From positions 1-64,000 of the forward strand of contig JAGSYU010000003.1 of assembly GCA_018262575.1 (NCBI GenBank): 64,000 bases of DNA, written 5' to 3'. The translations under genes were made by a program, and so were the position numbers. The notes beneath the pieces are model-generated. The model made no database searches, had not been told where the DNA came from, and saw only the letters and a program-made list of their open reading frames with translations. Of the stretch, positions 38,476 to 46,810 are shown piece by piece. The stretch is from Pseudomonadota bacterium. Its GTDB lineage: Bacteria; Pseudomonadota; Alphaproteobacteria; Rhizobiales; Pleomorphomonadaceae. The number at the start of each line of letters is the position of its first letter. Within the stretch, counting starts at the first letter, position 1.

Positions 38476-39788
38476 TCCGCAGAATCCTGCGCCTGGTCTT
38501 CGATTCGGTCGCGGGCCAGGTCATCGTCCTGCTGGTGGTGTCGATCGCCACCATGCATGGCGTACTGACTGCCTATTTCTTCCTGTCCAACCCGCGTGGC
38601 GCCTTTGCCGTTTCACCGGCCGAGACCGCTGGCGAGATCGGCGCGACCGCCCATCTGCTGGCCGCCGCTAGCCCCGACGAGCGGCCGCGGCTCATCGAAC
38701 TGATGATGAAGGGCACGCTGCCGTCGATCGCTGTCTGTGCAGAGCCGGTGCCGAAGGAGGCCGACGAGGTCAGATTCGGACCGCTCGCCTCCCGTCTCGG
38801 CACCGCGGCCACCGCCCGCAAGGTGTTCGGCACCCATTCAGCGCCGGGCGACGAACTGATCGGCCCGCTGTATCTGACGCTCACCGATGGGGCTTGCTAC
38901 CGGCTTGATCTGCCGGAAGCCGAAGCACCGCATTTCTTCGGTCCCGGGACGACGATGCTTGGCTTTCTGCTGATTACCACCGTGGTGCTGGTAAGCTGGG
39001 CGATGGTGGTGATCATCGGCCCGCTCCGGCGCTTCGAAGCCGCCGTCGAGCGACTGCGCGACATGCGCTCCGGGGTATCCGTTCCCGAGATCGGCCCGCG
39101 CGAACTGCGCTCCGCCATCTCCGCCTTCAATCGCATGCGCGCCCGCATCGGCAAGCTGATGGCAGAGAAGACCACCATGCTGGCCGCCGTCAGTCACGAC
39201 CTCAGGACGCCGATCACCCGCCTGAGATTGCGCGCCGAGTTCATCGAAGACGAGACCATTCGCGAGCCGATGCTGGCCGACCTCGACCACATGGCGGCGC
39301 TGACCCAGGTCGCCCTCGTCCACCTGTCGGGCACCGACAGTCCCGAGCCGTTCGTCCAGACCGATCTGCCGAGCCTGTTGCAGACGATTGCCGACCAGTT
39401 CGCCGATCTCGGCCATGCGGTCTCCTACGAGGGGCCGAGCCGGCTCGCCGCCCGCGTTCGCCACCGCGACATCCTGAGGGCGGTGACCAACCTCGTCGAG
39501 AACGCCGTGCGTTACGGCGACAAGGTGGTTGTGTCGCTGAAGACCCTGCCGGGCCATCGGCTGACCATCTCCGTCGCCGACAACGGCCCCGGCATACCGG
39601 CCGCCGAGCGCGAGCACTTGCTCGAGCCCTTTGTGCGCGGCGACAGCGCCCGCAGTACGCTGCCAAACTCCGGCTTCGGGCTCGGCCTCACCATCGCCCG
39701 CGACGTTGCCGAGGCACACGGCGGCTCAATCGTGCTGGCCGACAACTCTCCCCGCGGCCTGCTGGCCACGCTGGAGATCGAGGGATAG
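38472..39788 (+). CDS. Membrane sensor histidine kinase (HisKA-HATPase)
   Basis: The 438-residue protein has TM1 at about residues 13-35, a periplasmic sensor of about 120 residues, TM2 at about 158-180, a HAMP linker, the H-box AVSHDLRTPITRLRLR with His242, and the ATPase with N-box NLVENAVRYG, VADNGPGIP and GFGLGLTIARD. It partners the response regulator encoded just upstream. The domain layout is EnvZ-like. Confidence 0.93.
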   Translation: MIRRILRLVFDSVAGQVIVLLVVSIATMHGVLTAYFFLSNPRGAFAVSPAETAGEIGATAHLLAAASPDERPRLIELMMKGTLPSIAVCAEPVPKEADEVRFGPLASRLGTAATARKVFGTHSAPGDELIGPLYLTLTDGACYRLDLPEAEAPHFFGPGTTMLGFLLITTVVLVSWAMVVIIGPLRRFEAAVERLRDMRSGVSVPEIGPRELRSAISAFNRMRARIGKLMAEKTTMLAAVSHDLRTPITRLRLRAEFIEDETIREPMLADLDHMAALTQVALVHLSGTDSPEPFVQTDLPSLLQTIADQFADLGHAVSYEGPSRLAARVRHRDILRAVTNLVENAVRYGDKVVVSLKTLPGHRLTISVADNGPGIPAAEREHLLEPFVRGDSARSTLPNSGFGLGLTIARDVAEAHGGSIVLADNSPRGLLATLEIEG

Positions 39789-39853
39789 CCACCGGAAATG
39801 GCGCGGCCGGCGAGTTCCCCCGCCGGCCGCGCATTTTCTCGAGTTGGCCGCCG

Positions 39854-40861
39854 TCAGCCTTCCTTGGCAAGGCTCCCCACCGTCCAGCCGAACATCTCGG
39901 TGTGGATGGTGTTGACCTTGAACTCGTAGCCCGCCGCCTTGTCGTTGATCGCCTTGGCGGCGTCGGCCGCCTTGGGGTCGATCGCCTCGGCGCTAAGGCG
40001 GATCCAGCCCTTGCCGGCGTCGTCCGCCGCCGGTACCGCCGTGGCGGTCACCGCGAGGCCATCGGTGGTTTCGTAGCGAAGCCGCGTCGCGGTGCCGATG
40101 GACGCCGGCGTTTCCTTGCGGACGTCGGTGAAATCGAAGCCCTGCAAGAAGGCGGTGACACGGTTGGCCTTGCCTTCGTCCGGAACCTTGCCGTCCGGCA
40201 ACGTCGCCGGCAGCAGCTTGTCGCCGCTGCGCAGGAAATCGGCGGTAGTACCGGTGGTGTCGGTCAGCGTCACCTTCAACAGCGCCGCCGGCTTGATGTC
40301 GGTGAGGCGGGCGTCAAACCAGTCGGCGCGGGCCGTCGGCACGTCGAGCGAACCACGCACCAGATAGGACTGCGGGCCGCCGTCGAGGCGAACATACTGG
40401 CCGCCGCGACTGCCGCCGACCGTATAGTCCTTGGTGCCGGCGTAGACGGCGACGACCGGCTTGCCCTGTTTGTCGAGGAGCGCCACCTTGGTGGCGGCGC
40501 CCTTCTCCGCTCCGGGATCGGCGAGACCGAGGTCGACATAGCGGTCGGGCTTGCTGGTCTTGTCCTCGTCGATGGTCAGCGTCGCCAGCGACGACACCAG
40601 CTTGCGCACGCTGTCGATCCGCGCCGGATAGCCCGAGGCGTCGACGAAACGATCGCCGTCTCGGCTGAGTGTCGTCGTGTCCTTGCCGACGGTCACCGCG
40701 AGGGTTTCAACCGAAGCAGATGTTTTGACGAGGTCGGGCAGCAGTGCCCGGCCACGGTCGGCAACCGCGCTGTCGGCGGCGCTTCCGCCGGCGACCACCA
40801 CAGCGGCCACAACGGCGGCGGCGGTGACGGCGGCAAGACCGATGAGCGATTTCGGCGTCAT
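39854..40861 (-). CDS. DUF4340 protein of a Gld-like ABC operon
   Basis: The 335-residue protein has an N-terminal membrane anchor or signal (residues 6-28), then a region rich in beta strands. It matches the DUF4340 type that follows GldG-like genes in many proteobacteria. It is probably periplasmic and anchored to the membrane. It is the last gene of a four-gene operon (ATPase, permease, GldG-like, DUF4340) and begins 22 bp after the GldG-like stop. The biochemical function is unknown. Confidence 0.75.
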   Translation of the reverse strand: MTPKSLIGLAAVTAAAVVAAVVVAGGSAADSAVADRGRALLPDLVKTSASVETLAVTVGKDTTTLSRDGDRFVDASGYPARIDSVRKLVSSLATLTIDEDKTSKPDRYVDLGLADPGAEKGAATKVALLDKQGKPVVAVYAGTKDYTVGGSRGGQYVRLDGGPQSYLVRGSLDVPTARADWFDARLTDIKPAALLKVTLTDTTGTTADFLRSGDKLLPATLPDGKVPDEGKANRVTAFLQGFDFTDVRKETPASIGTATRLRYETTDGLAVTATAVPAADDAGKGWIRLSAEAIDPKAADAAKAINDKAAGYEFKVNTIHTEMFGWTVGSLAKEG

Positions 40862-40883
40862 GTGAAGGAACTCCTCGCTTTAA

Positions 40884-42761
40884 TCAGGCTTTGCGAACCG
40901 GCACCGGCCGGCGGGGTCGGCGCACGGCGAAGACGAGGGCGATGAGCGCCACCGCCGCCGGCACGACACCGATGATCAGAATCATGATCCAGTTCTTGAG
41001 CTTGGCGACATCGGCGCGGAGGTTGTACTGCACCTCGCGCAGTTCGGCCCGGGCCGACAGCAGGTCGGACCTGAAACTCTCGATCGCCTTCGCCTGCTCG
41101 GCGGAGACCAGTTCGCCCTCCTTGGCCTCACCGGCGGTGGAGGCATCCTTCAGCTTCTTCTCGGTATCGGCGATGCGCTGCGTCAGCTCCTGCTGCTTGG
41201 CGAGAAAGCGCTCCTCGGCGACCCGCTCCAGTGCGTCGATACGGGTGAACGGCCGCCAGGAAACGGTACGACTGCGGAGATCGGCCAGTGCCACGCCGCC
41301 GGCCATCTGCTCGACGGCGTTGAGCAGGAAGTCGCCATTGTTGGCAAAGGCCTGCGCCACCTGCCGGCCAAGCACGGTCTGCATCTGCAGCCAGTTGCGG
41401 TCGGCCAGCATGTCGGCATCGCCAACCAGGACGACGTTGGGCGCCGAGGCGCTTTCCTTGAGCGGCGTTCCATCGGCCGCCGAATCCTTCGGCTTGCCAT
41501 CAGGGAAGGCGCTGCGGAGCTTGCCCTCAAGACGGGCGGCGACCACTGGCCGGTCGCCCGTCTTTTCGATCTTGGACAGCAGGGCGCGCGGATCGCCATA
41601 GGGGTCGGCCGCCTCGCCAGCCGAAAGAAGGCCGGCATCGGCGGAGGCATACATCAGCGGCTTCAGCGTCGCGTCCTTGCCGGTGGCGGTAAACGTACCG
41701 GCAGTGGTCATCACGATGGCGTTGAGTTTGGAAGTAACGGCATCACCCCGATCGAAGCCGTCATCGTGGATGGCAAACCAGGGATAGTTGGCGACCTCGG
41801 CCTGCCGACCGCCGATGTTGCGGACGGTACGGATCGCCCAGTCGGGGTCACCAACCGCCTTCTTGGCGTCGAAGCCGACGCCCCAGGCGTCGAACATCTT
41901 CTGGAAGTCGGCGGCATTGTTCTCCACCGGCACGCCGGGCTGCGGCCCGGCCTGCGTTTCCGCGAAGGGATCGGCGAATACCAGCGTGGCGCCGCCTGAC
42001 AGCACCCACTGGTCAAGGGTGAAGAGCGTGCGGTCCGACAGCTTCTGCGGCTGCACCACCAGCACGACGCGGGTGTTGTCAGGCAGCTTGTCGATGTCGC
42101 CGCCGATGGTCTCGACGCTGTAGGTCTCCTTCAGCATCGCCAGGATCTGGGCCGGTGCCTGCCCGGCCATCGGATTGCCGGCCATGCCGAGGCCGTCGAG
42201 AAGCGCGACCACCGGCTTCTGCGGCTGGCCCAACTCGGCGACGAGGCGCGTCAGATCATATTCCAGGAACGGCTCGCGGTCGGGCGTGAACACCGGAATG
42301 CTGGCCGTGCCACTGGTCGAGTTGGTGGCGGCGAGGCCGAAATAGATCGGGTCGGAGGTGCCGTCGAGGCTGATGCGGTTGATGCCGAAGCCGACGGCGC
42401 GATCCTCCTCCTCCGAATAGGGCTGGGGATCGATCACTTCGAGGGTGATCTGACCGTGCGACAGGCTCTCGTAGGTGTCGAGCATGGCGCGGACACGCGC
42501 GGCATAAGCGGACAGCGCCGGTGCCGACTCGTGCAGCCCCGCCGACATGAACAGGCGCATGTGGATCGGCTCGTCGAGCTTGTCGAGCATCGCCACCGTG
42601 CCATGGGAGAGCGAATAGAGGCCACCGTCGGTGAGATCGAGGCGGCTGGAGCGGAACAGCGTCGCCGACAATGAATTGACGGCGAGGTAGAGGATGACCG
42701 CCAGAACGGCGCCGACGGCGACGAGACGGGACTTGGGGACCCGGTTGAGCTTCGACATCAC
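40884..42761 (-). CDS. GldG-like ABC transporter auxiliary protein
   Basis: The 625-residue protein has an N-terminal TM helix (about residues 14-32), a large extracytoplasmic GldG/ABC_transp_aux domain (FSDRTLFTLDQWVLSGG-like part near 245-275), a coiled coil near 530-590 and a C-terminal TM helix (about 590-615) ending in a basic tail. GldG proteins pair with GldF and GldA in ABC systems of gliding bacteria; homologues in proteobacteria have no proven substrate. It starts 5 bp after the permease stop. Confidence 0.82.
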   Translation of the reverse strand: MMSKLNRVPKSRLVAVGAVLAVILYLAVNSLSATLFRSSRLDLTDGGLYSLSHGTVAMLDKLDEPIHMRLFMSAGLHESAPALSAYAARVRAMLDTYESLSHGQITLEVIDPQPYSEEEDRAVGFGINRISLDGTSDPIYFGLAATNSTSGTASIPVFTPDREPFLEYDLTRLVAELGQPQKPVVALLDGLGMAGNPMAGQAPAQILAMLKETYSVETIGGDIDKLPDNTRVVLVVQPQKLSDRTLFTLDQWVLSGGATLVFADPFAETQAGPQPGVPVENNAADFQKMFDAWGVGFDAKKAVGDPDWAIRTVRNIGGRQAEVANYPWFAIHDDGFDRGDAVTSKLNAIVMTTAGTFTATGKDATLKPLMYASADAGLLSAGEAADPYGDPRALLSKIEKTGDRPVVAARLEGKLRSAFPDGKPKDSAADGTPLKESASAPNVVLVGDADMLADRNWLQMQTVLGRQVAQAFANNGDFLLNAVEQMAGGVALADLRSRTVSWRPFTRIDALERVAEERFLAKQQELTQRIADTEKKLKDASTAGEAKEGELVSAEQAKAIESFRSDLLSARAELREVQYNLRADVAKLKNWIMILIIGVVPAAVALIALVFAVRRPRRPVPVRKA

Positions 42762-42766
42762 GGACC

Positions 42767-43513
42767 TCAGGCGGCTTTCTTGGCGTCGATGACCTGGACG
42801 TTGATCCAGAGCGCCAGCACGATTGTCGACAGGAACAGGATGACGGCCGGCGCCTCAAGGACGCCGCGCGTCAGCCGGTCGAAGTTGGTGATGAAGGACA
42901 GCGATTGCACGAGGTCGACCACGAAGGCCGGCGCCCAGCCGCGCAACGCTGCCAGCACCAGATTGGTGCCGGACATCACCAGCAGGAAGGACACGATGGC
43001 GGCGAGAATGAAGGCGATCACCTGGTTCTTGGTCATCGCCGAGATGCAGGCGGAAATCGCCAGAAACGCGCCAGCCATCAGGAAGGAGCCAATGTAGCTC
43101 GCCAAGACGATGCCGTTGTCCGGCGAGCCGAGGTAGAGCGTCACCAGCCAGAAGCTCATGGTGAGCACCAGGGCCACCGCCGTGAAGGCCCAGCCGGCCA
43201 GGAACTTGCCGATCACCACTTCATGGGCGCGCACCGGCAGCGTCATCAACAGTTCGATCACGCCGGATCGGCGCTCGTCGGCCCACAGCCGCATGCCGAT
43301 GGCCGGCATCAGGATGAGGAATATCCAGGGATGCCAGGCGAAGAATGGGCCAAGGTCGGCCTGTCCGCGCTCGAAGAAGCCGCCGGCAAAGAAGGCAAGG
43401 CCAGCCGAAAGAGCCAGAAAGACCAAAAGGAAGACGGCGGCGAGCGGCGTCGCGAAATAGGCGCGGAATTCGCGGCCGAACACCAGCGCGATGGTGCGGA
43501 AGGAGGTTTTCAT
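42767..43513 (-). CDS. ABC-2 type permease (GldF-like)
   Basis: The 248-residue protein has six hydrophobic segments and the ABC-2 permease pattern (MRLWADERRSGVIELLMTLP near residues 76-95). It forms the membrane channel with the ATPase encoded 29 bp upstream and the GldG-like protein downstream. ATG 43513 was chosen, with GGAG ten bases upstream; the frame is open for ten more codons. Confidence 0.85.
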   Translation of the reverse strand: MKTSFRTIALVFGREFRAYFATPLAAVFLLVFLALSAGLAFFAGGFFERGQADLGPFFAWHPWIFLILMPAIGMRLWADERRSGVIELLMTLPVRAHEVVIGKFLAGWAFTAVALVLTMSFWLVTLYLGSPDNGIVLASYIGSFLMAGAFLAISACISAMTKNQVIAFILAAIVSFLLVMSGTNLVLAALRGWAPAFVVDLVQSLSFITNFDRLTRGVLEAPAVILFLSTIVLALWINVQVIDAKKAA

Positions 43514-43542
43514 CTCGGATCGTCTCCGGAGGGGAAGCGGCA

Positions 43543-44283
43543 TCAGGCGGCCTTGCTGCCGGTGATGGAGCGGAAGACGGCTTCGAGCGTCGGCCGTTGG
43601 CCATCGACGATGGCCGCATCAAGAAGGGCAGCCGGCGCTGCGTCGGCGACCACCCTGCCCTCGGCGATGATGACGACGCGGCTGCAGATCGCCTCGACTT
43701 CCTCAAGAATATGCGTCGAGATGACGATCGCCTTGCCCGGCGCGATGGCCGCGATCAGCTCGCGCATGTCGTGCTTCTGATTGGGATCGAGGCCATCGGT
43801 CGGCTCATCGAGGATCAGCACTTCCGGGTCATGGATCAGCGCCTGGGCAATGCCGACGCGGCGCTTGAAGCCCTTGGAGAGGGCATCGATCGGGCGGGTC
43901 CACACGGCGGCGAGGTTGACGCGCTCCACCATCTCGACAAGGCGCTCGTTGAGCGTGGCATTTGACAGGCCCCGCATACGCCCGACGAAGGTCAGGAAGT
44001 CAGCCACCGTCATGTCGCCATAGGCCGGCGCACCCTCGGGGAGATAGCCAAGGCGGCGGCGGGCGGCGATGGGATCGGCGAACACGTCGTGGCCAGCGAT
44101 CGACGCAGTGCCGGCGTCCGGCTCGAGAAAGCCGGTCAGCATCTTCATGGTCGTCGATTTGCCGGCGCCGTTGGGGCCGAGAAAGCCCACAACCTCACCA
44201 CGGCTCACCTCGAGGCTGACGCCGTCGACGGCGCGCACTCTCGAAAACGTCTTCACCAGGCCGTTGGCCTGAACGAGTTGCAT
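43543..44283 (-). CDS. ABC transporter ATP-binding protein (GldA-like)
   Basis: The 246-residue ATPase has Walker A GPNGAGKSTTMK, a signature region LSKGFKRRVGIAQAL, Walker B VLILDEPTDGLDP and the switch His in VISTHILEE. It energises the ABC-2 permease encoded next. GGAGGAAAAGGC directly before the ATG at 44283 settles the start. It is the first gene of the four-gene Gld-like operon; the 256 bp upstream are shared with the divergent eutB. Confidence 0.9.
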   Translation of the reverse strand: MQLVQANGLVKTFSRVRAVDGVSLEVSRGEVVGFLGPNGAGKSTTMKMLTGFLEPDAGTASIAGHDVFADPIAARRRLGYLPEGAPAYGDMTVADFLTFVGRMRGLSNATLNERLVEMVERVNLAAVWTRPIDALSKGFKRRVGIAQALIHDPEVLILDEPTDGLDPNQKHDMRELIAAIAPGKAIVISTHILEEVEAICSRVVIIAEGRVVADAAPAALLDAAIVDGQRPTLEAVFRSITGSKAA

Positions 44284-44415
44284 GCCTTTTCCTCCAGCGT
44301 TCGAAATCGTCCATCCGGGTGCCTGGCAGCGCCGAACCGAAGCCAGCCGTCGCTTACCGCAGGCAGGCAAGCAGGGATATCGGATTCTTGGCGAAATCGT
44401 GTTCAAAAACAGACC

Positions 44416-44471
44416 TTACCGATTGTTCATCAACAGGCCGTCTGCCCATCGGTAACCTCCCGTAGGTGACC
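44416..44471. promoter_or_regulatory. Inverted repeats in the eutB upstream region
   Basis: TTACCGAT (44416-44423) and ATCGGTAA (44448-44455) form a perfect 8-bp inverted repeat with a 24-nt spacer. GGTAACCT (44451-44458) and AGGTGACC (44464-44471) form a second, with one mismatch. They lie 70-125 bp before eutB and could be operators. I found no cobalamin riboswitch here. Confidence 0.3.
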
Positions 44472-44539
44472 GCACGCGAGGCGGTACCTGCCCAACAAAA
44501 CGCCTTGGCCATTGTCTGGGCGATGGTAGACTGACGATC

Positions 44540-45943
44540 ATGCCTAGCTATGCCATCCTGCTCGGTCGTCAGCGCCACGTCTTCGAGGATCTCAAGGCCG
44601 TCATGGCGGCCGCCTCACCGGAGAAATCCGGCGATCGGCTGGCCGGCATCGCCGCCGATACCAACGAGCGCCGCGTCGCCGCCCGCTACCTCCTGGCCGA
44701 CATTCCGCTCCGAACCTTTCTCGACGAGCCGCTGATCCCCTACGAGGTCGACGAGGTCACCCGCCTGATTGTCGATAGCCACGACACGGCTGCGTTCTCG
44801 CCGGTCGCCCACATGACGGTCGGCCAGTTCCGTGACTGGCTGCTCTCCTACGAATGCACCACCGCGCAGCTTTCCGCCCTGGCGCCCGGCCTGACGCCGG
44901 AGATGGTCGCCGCCGTTTCCAAGATCATGCGCAACCATGATCTGATCGTCGTCGCCGCCAAAACCAGCGTTGTCACCGGCTTCCGCACCACCATCGGCCT
45001 CAAGGGGCGCCTGTCCAGCCGCCTGCAGCCCAACCACCCGACCGACGATCCCGAGGGCGTTGCCGGCTCGACGCTCGACGGCCTGACCTACGGCGTCGGT
45101 GACGCCGTGATCGGCATCAACCCGGCCGGCGACAATCTCGACGCCTGCATCCGGCTGATGGAGTTGTTCGACCGGCTCCGCCAGCGCTTCGACATCCCCA
45201 TGCAGTCCTGCGTGCTGACGCACGTGACGACATCGATCAAGGCGGTGGAGGCGGGTGCGCCGCTCGATCTCGTCTTCCAGTCGATCGCCGGCACGGAAGC
45301 TGCCAACCGCGGCTTCGGCGTCGACCTCAAGGTGCTGGAGGAGGGGCGCGAGGCGGCGCTCAGCCTGAAGCGCGGCACGGTCGGCGACAATGTCATGTAT
45401 CTCGAAACGGGCCAGGGCTCGGCGCTGTCCGCCGACGCCCACCACGGCGTCGACGAGCAGACCGTCGAAGTGCGCGCCTATGCCGTTGCCCGCCACCTGA
45501 AGCCGCTGATCGTCAACACCGTCGTCGGCTTCATCGGCCCAGAGTATCTCTACGACGCCAAGCAGATCATCCGGGCCGGCCTCGAGGACCACTTCTGCGG
45601 CAAGGTGCTCGGCGTGCCGATGGGCGTCGACGTCTGCTATACCAACCATGCCGAGGCCGACCAGGACGACATGGACAACCTGATGTTCCTGCTCGCCTCG
45701 GCCGGCGTCAACTTCCTGATCGCCGTGCCCGGTGCCGACGACGTCATGCTGAACTACCAGTCATTGAGCTACCACGATATCGTCAGCCTGCGGCATTCCT
45801 TCGGCCGCCCACCGGCGCCTGAGTTCGAGGCCTGGCTCTACCGCATGGGCCTCTTCGACGACGAGGGGCGCCTGGCACCACAGGCGAGTTCCGTCGCCCG
45901 CCGCCTCATCGATTATCGTCCTGACGTCCGAGCCTTGGCATGA
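44540..45943 (+). CDS. eutB: Ethanolamine ammonia-lyase large subunit
   Basis: The 467-residue catalytic subunit of the adenosylcobalamin-dependent enzyme splits ethanolamine into acetaldehyde and ammonia. Family blocks are GLTYGVGDAVIGINPAGDN, QSCVLTHVTTSIKAVEAGAP, FQSIAGTEAANRGFGVDL and MGVDVCYTNHAEADQDDMD. Its stop overlaps the eutC start by 4 bp. Reactivase EutA, permease EutP/Eat, regulator EutR and microcompartment genes are not next to it, so this is a bare eutBC unit. Confidence 0.95.
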   Translation: MPSYAILLGRQRHVFEDLKAVMAAASPEKSGDRLAGIAADTNERRVAARYLLADIPLRTFLDEPLIPYEVDEVTRLIVDSHDTAAFSPVAHMTVGQFRDWLLSYECTTAQLSALAPGLTPEMVAAVSKIMRNHDLIVVAAKTSVVTGFRTTIGLKGRLSSRLQPNHPTDDPEGVAGSTLDGLTYGVGDAVIGINPAGDNLDACIRLMELFDRLRQRFDIPMQSCVLTHVTTSIKAVEAGAPLDLVFQSIAGTEAANRGFGVDLKVLEEGREAALSLKRGTVGDNVMYLETGQGSALSADAHHGVDEQTVEVRAYAVARHLKPLIVNTVVGFIGPEYLYDAKQIIRAGLEDHFCGKVLGVPMGVDVCYTNHAEADQDDMDNLMFLLASAGVNFLIAVPGADDVMLNYQSLSYHDIVSLRHSFGRPPAPEFEAWLYRMGLFDDEGRLAPQASSVARRLIDYRPDVRALA

Positions 45944-46689
45944 GCACCCCCGTCGACCTCGATCCGTTCGCCCGCTTCCGCGCCGTGACCCGCGCCCGCA
46001 TCGGCTTGGGACGGGCCGGCGATTCGCTGCCGATCCGCGCCGTGCTCGACTTCCAGCTCGCTCACGCCCGCGCCCGCGACGCTGTGCATGGCCACGTCGA
46101 TTTCGCGGCCATGGCAGCCCGGATCGGCGAGAAGCAGCCGGTGATCTGCTTGAAGTCGTGCGCCGCCGATCGCTCGATCTATCTGGCCCGTCCCGACCTT
46201 GGCCGCCGGGTCGACCCGATGGCGCTCGCCGGCATCGAAACAGGCGACTTTGACGTCGCCTTCGTCATTGCCGACGGCCTCTCCGCCGCCGCGGTGGAAG
46301 CGCACGCCGAAATCGTGCTGTCCGCCTGCCTGCGCCGGCTCGGCGATGTCAAGGTTGCGCCGATCGTGCTGGGCGAACAGGCGCGCGTCGCCTTTGGCGA
46401 CGAGGTCGGCGAAGCGCTCGGCGCGCGCCTCGTGGTGGTGCTGATCGGTGAGCGGCCCGGCCTGTCGGTTCCCGACAGCCTTGGCGCCTATCTGACCTTC
46501 GACCCGAAGGTCGGCCGGCGCGACAGCGAGCGCAACTGCCTCTCCAACATCCACGCCGACGGGCTGCCACATGAGTTGGCGGCCGACAAGATCGTCTGGC
46601 TGATTCGCCAAGCGCTGCGGCTCGGCCTCACAGGCGTTGACCTCAAGGAGGAGATGGGCGGTCCGGCGGCACTGCCCGCCGATCTCTGA
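45940..46689 (+). CDS. eutC: Ethanolamine ammonia-lyase small subunit
   Basis: The 249-residue subunit helps bind adenosylcobalamin. Motifs are FARFRAVTRARIGLGRAGDS, FVIADGLSAAAVEAHA, VLIGERPGLSVPDSLGAYLT and the C-terminal RDSERNCLSNIHADGL. It is translationally coupled to eutB (ATGA). It is followed by 121 bp before an orphan solute-binding protein gene. Confidence 0.95.
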   Translation: MSTPVDLDPFARFRAVTRARIGLGRAGDSLPIRAVLDFQLAHARARDAVHGHVDFAAMAARIGEKQPVICLKSCAADRSIYLARPDLGRRVDPMALAGIETGDFDVAFVIADGLSAAAVEAHAEIVLSACLRRLGDVKVAPIVLGEQARVAFGDEVGEALGARLVVVLIGERPGLSVPDSLGAYLTFDPKVGRRDSERNCLSNIHADGLPHELAADKIVWLIRQALRLGLTGVDLKEEMGGPAALPADL

Positions 46690-46734
46690 ACCGAAATTTT
46701 TTGAACAATCTCACGCCGACACGACCCTTCGCCA

Positions 46735-46746
46735 ATACCTTGGTAT
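46735..46746. promoter_or_regulatory. Palindrome ATACCTTGGTAT upstream of a solute-binding protein gene
   Basis: A perfect 12-bp palindrome 65 bp before the start of the binding-protein gene and 46 bp after eutC. It is placed like an operator for a sugar-responsive repressor. Confidence 0.35.
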
Positions 46747-46810
46747 CTGTCATTGCACTAGCATCCCTCCATCGTAGACGAGCAGAATCGAATCGGTGGA
46801 GAGGACGACG

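Noticed and set aside
44284-44539. Cobalamin riboswitch before eutB
   Set aside because: I looked for the conserved B12-box and core elements expected for a B12-dependent enzyme and did not find them. Only short inverted repeats are present.
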